From assembly GCA_025464735.1 (NCBI GenBank), contig JAODMX010000271.1, positions 1 through 23,370 of the forward strand: a stretch of 23,370 bases of DNA, read 5' to 3'. Of the stretch, positions 21,315-23,370 are shown piece by piece. The position numbers and the translations under genes are program-made. How positions within the stretch are numbered: the stretch's first letter is position 1; each line of letters starts with the position of its first letter. Source of the DNA: Frondihabitans sp. Its GTDB lineage: Bacteria; Actinomycetota; Actinomycetes; Actinomycetales; Microbacteriaceae. The notes under the pieces are model-generated. The model worked only from the letters and a program-made list of their open reading frames with translations, ran no database searches and had not been told where the DNA came from.

Positions 21315-21977
21315 ATGTCGGTGGCCATACCGTTCTCGCAAGCTCTGCGCGAGCGCACGGGGTCCCGCAGGCGCGTGGACGGCCCGAGCGCCTCGGAGCG
21401 GTTCATGACCGATCTCATGACAGGTCGGCGAAGTCGCGACGACTACGTGGCTCTCGTCGCGCAGAACTTCTTCGTCTACCGGGCTCTCGAGCGGGCGGCC
21501 GAGCGACGAGCCGACGATCCCGTCGCTCGCTTGTTCATCTCCCCCGCCCTGACGCGACTGCCCGCGATCGGCCACGACCTGAACTTTCTCATGGGCGACG
21601 ACTGGGCGGAGCGGATCGCCCCACTCGCGACGACGGAAAGCTACGTTACGAGGATCGAGACGGTCGCCGCCACGACGACCGGCGGCTTCGTCGCCCACCA
21701 CTACACGCGCTACCTCGGCGATCTCTCGGGCTGCACGATCATCCGAACCCTGATGCAGCGGCAGTTCGGCTTCGAGACGAACGGCGTCGGCTTCTACCTC
21801 TTCGCCGGGATCGCGCGCCCCAAGGAATTCAAGTCGACCTACCGTTCGCAACTGGACGCGGTCGGCTGGTCGGAGGAGGAGCGTGAGCGCGTCATCGACG
21901 AGGTCGGCGTCGCCTACCGGCTGACGGAGGAACTCTTCGAAGAGCTCGACTCGACCAGGGCCACAACCGCGGCCTGA
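21315..21977 (+). CDS. Heme oxygenase (HmuO-like) family protein lacking the proximal histidine
   Basis: A 220-residue homologue of bacterial heme oxygenase, which degrades heme to biliverdin, CO and iron. Long stretches follow HmuO: SQALRERT, FMTDLMTGR, FVYRALE, VAHHYTRYLGDLSG (126-139), LMQRQFGF and GFYLFAGIA. Two key places differ. The helix that should carry the heme-ligand His (near 19-22) reads TGSRRRVDGPSASERFM, with the first His of the protein at 87. The distal glycine motif is GDLSGC (135-140) rather than GDLSGG. Asp136 is kept. I saw no alternative frame that restores the usual His-Glu-x-Ala-Glu pattern, so a simple frameshift does not explain it. The ATG at 21315 has GAGAGG upstream. 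Its 3' end is two bases from the convergent helicase gene. Activity on heme is therefore doubtful. Confidence 0.88.
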   Translation: MSVAIPFSQALRERTGSRRRVDGPSASERFMTDLMTGRRSRDDYVALVAQNFFVYRALERAAERRADDPVARLFISPALTRLPAIGHDLNFLMGDDWAERIAPLATTESYVTRIETVAATTTGGFVAHHYTRYLGDLSGCTIIRTLMQRQFGFETNGVGFYLFAGIARPKEFKSTYRSQLDAVGWSEEERERVIDEVGVAYRLTEELFEELDSTRATTAA

Positions 21978-21979
21978 GC

Positions 21980-23284
21980 CTAGCCGCCGACCGACGCCGC
22001 CTGGATCGCGGGAACTCGCGTGGCCTGGCTCATGAACCGCCGCACATCGAGGTCGACGATGATGTCGCTCGGTCGCAGCGGACGAGACAGGTAGAGGCCC
22101 TCGAGCGAGGTGATGCGGCTCAGGGCGACGTAGGTTTGACCGGCGCTGAACACGCGCGACCCGAGGTCGACGATGGCTCGATCGTACGTCTTGCCCTGTG
22201 ATTTGTGGATCGTCACCGCCCAAGCGAGCCGAAGGGGGAACTGCTGGAACTCGGCGACGATATCTTTTTTCAGCTCCTTCGTCGTGGCCGAATAGGAGTA
22301 CTTGAACTTCTCCCAGACGGCCGGCTGCACCTCGACCTCCTCACCGTCGATCTCGACGAACACGGTGTCTCTGATTTTCGTGACGACGCCGACACTGCCA
22401 TTGACCCAGCGCTGGTCCGAGTCGTTGCGCAGGAACATCACCTGGGCACCGGTCTTCAGCTCGAGCGCCTCGTCGGCCGGGAAGGCTCGCCCGGTGAAGT
22501 CGCCGGTTACCTCGGCCTTGGCCGTCTTGACTCTCCCCGGCAGGCGCTCGAGCTCGACCTTGTTGATGCGGTTGACCGTGTCGTTGCGCGTGGCGAGCGT
22601 GATCGCCCCGTCGGTCGGTGCCGGCCTGGCGCCCGCAGAATTGAGTTCAGCGGCGATCTCCGCCGTCACCCGCCCGTGCCGCACGGCATTGAGCATCTCC
22701 TTGAAGGCGGCGTCGCTCTGGCGGTGGATGAAGGCGAGCTCCAGGATCCGGAGCGGCGCGTCGTCCCAGACGTGGGCGTCAAAGAACCACATGGAGCGGT
22801 AGTGATCGGTGAAGTACGCGCGCTCGTCGGCGTCGCCGGGCACGGGTGCCAACTGGTACGGGTCGCCGAAGAGGACGACCTGGACACCGCCGAACGGCTC
22901 GTTGCGTCGCTGCCGAGCCTGACGCAACGACCGGTCGATCGCGTCGACGAGATCGGCGTTGACCATCGAGACCTCGTCGATGACGAGAGTGTCGATGGTG
23001 TTGAGGAGTTTGCGAAGCTCGGAGTTCTGCTCGATGTCGTGATCGGCGATCAACCCGATAGGGAGCCGGAACAGCGAATGGATCGTCTGCCCGCCGACGT
23101 TGAGGGCGGCCACGCCCGTCGGCGCACAGATCACGATCTGCTTCGAGGTGTTCCACGAGAGATGGTTGAGGAGTGTCGACTTGCCGGTGCCCGCGCGGCC
23201 TGTGACGAAGATGTGCTCGCGGGTGTTCTCGATGGCAGCATAGACAGCCGCCTGCTCGGCAGACAGTTCTGGCGCCACACTCAC
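21980..23284 (-). CDS. Pif1-like ATP-dependent DNA helicase (superfamily 1B)
   Basis: A 434-residue helicase. Motif I is VTGRAGTGKST (27-37, Lys35), motif Ia CAPTGVAALNVGGQTIHS, motif II LVIDEVSMV, motif III FGDPYQLAPV, motif IV-like FIHRQSDAAFKEMLN, motif V VTIHKSQGKTYDRAIVDLG and motif VI YVALSRI. These fit the Pif1/RecD2 group, which unwinds DNA 5' to 3', often at G-quadruplexes and R-loops. It is shorter than many members, without the long N- or C-terminal extensions. The GTG at 23284 gives the longest form; a second GTG at 23280 is also possible, with an AGGAG-like signal crowded against both. TAGATT at 23308-23313 is a probable -10. It converges on the heme oxygenase gene with two bases between the stops. 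Confidence 0.9.
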   Translation of the reverse strand: MSVAPELSAEQAAVYAAIENTREHIFVTGRAGTGKSTLLNHLSWNTSKQIVICAPTGVAALNVGGQTIHSLFRLPIGLIADHDIEQNSELRKLLNTIDTLVIDEVSMVNADLVDAIDRSLRQARQRRNEPFGGVQVVLFGDPYQLAPVPGDADERAYFTDHYRSMWFFDAHVWDDAPLRILELAFIHRQSDAAFKEMLNAVRHGRVTAEIAAELNSAGARPAPTDGAITLATRNDTVNRINKVELERLPGRVKTAKAEVTGDFTGRAFPADEALELKTGAQVMFLRNDSDQRWVNGSVGVVTKIRDTVFVEIDGEEVEVQPAVWEKFKYSYSATTKELKKDIVAEFQQFPLRLAWAVTIHKSQGKTYDRAIVDLGSRVFSAGQTYVALSRITSLEGLYLSRPLRPSDIIVDLDVRRFMSQATRVPAIQAASVGG

Positions 23285-23307
23285 TCCTCACCCCGATCGA
23301 TCCCTCC

Positions 23308-23313
23308 AATCTA
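23308..23313 (-). promoter_or_regulatory. -10 element TAGATT of the helicase gene
   Basis: On the minus strand TAGATT lies 23 bases before the GTG at 23284. No clear -35 is visible. Confidence 0.35.
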
Positions 23314-23357
23314 CCGGCCAGCGGACGGGAACACCGGGCACCCTCCACAGCCAAAGT

Positions 23358-23363
23358 TATGAT
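23358..23363 (+). promoter_or_regulatory. -10 element TATGAT of a gene starting at the window edge
   Basis: TATGAT is followed by six bases (GAGCGT) and a G at 23370, the last base. By the pattern seen elsewhere in this window, that G should be the first base of a GTG start of a leaderless gene lying just beyond the edge. The coding part is not visible. Confidence 0.35.
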
Positions 23364-23370
23364 GAGCGTG

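Noticed and set aside
21340..21420. Frameshift hiding the heme oxygenase histidine
   Set aside because: A CAC occurs in another frame near 21356, but the following residues there do not resemble the His-x-x-Ala-Glu helix, and the used frame matches HmuO on both sides.

Overview
This is a high-GC window with dense, often overlapping genes, GTG starts and several apparently leaderless genes. Its proteins look like those of Actinobacteria, most likely the Microbacteriaceae (for example a combined AbiEi-like and DUF559-type protein, DUF4383, DUF1294, an AlkC glycosylase with an Ig-like tail, and an HmuO-like heme oxygenase). The taxonomic placement is an inference from protein style, not a measured result. 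I see no rRNA, tRNA, CRISPR array, transposase, integrase or phage gene.

Left third (1-8751): a catabolic operon on the minus strand and its divergent regulator. A sigma70-type promoter at 7624-7652, with a LacI-type operator just downstream, drives six genes: a Gfo/Idh/MocA oxidoreductase, an SDR-type epimerase/dehydrogenase, a 5-dehydro-4-deoxyglucarate dehydratase-like protein, a mandelate-racemase-type sugar-acid dehydratase, an alpha-ketoglutarate-semialdehyde dehydrogenase, and a GH36 alpha-galactosidase that runs off the left edge. Most junctions overlap by 1-4 bases. Together they suggest that a galactoside or uronide is hydrolysed, the sugar is oxidised to an acid, dehydrated, decarboxylated to alpha-ketoglutarate semialdehyde, and oxidised to alpha-ketoglutarate. 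The dehydratase has Asn where its family normally has the Asp of the catalytic His-Asp dyad.

Middle (8797-15652): mostly household genes. They are an AlkC DNA glycosylase, a nucleoside hydrolase, a YdcF-like DUF218 protein, an HdeD-like membrane protein, a voltage-gated-type potassium channel, a ChaA-type cation/proton antiporter, a DUF1294 membrane protein and a ketopantoate-reductase-like enzyme.

Right third (15653-23370): a second ketopantoate reductase, a DUF2236/MpaB-type oxygenase, an orphan AbiEi-like/DUF559 protein, a CLC transporter, a DUF4383 membrane protein, a heme oxygenase homologue and a Pif1-like helicase. Four copies of an imperfect inverted-repeat element (ends TCGRCAAYTCAGG / CCTGAATTGYCGA; three copies exactly 84 bp, one 96 bp) separate these genes into blocks between 15.8 and 20.6 kb. 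One copy lies inside the 3' end of the AbiEi-like gene and supplies part of its C-terminus. The heme oxygenase lacks the proximal heme-ligand histidine and has GDLSGC in place of GDLSGG.

A recurrent TANNNT-N6-(A/G)TG arrangement before six genes suggests leaderless transcription. The best candidates for something new are the 84-bp element family, the His-less heme oxygenase, and the Asn-for-Asp dehydratase in the oxidative sugar-acid operon.
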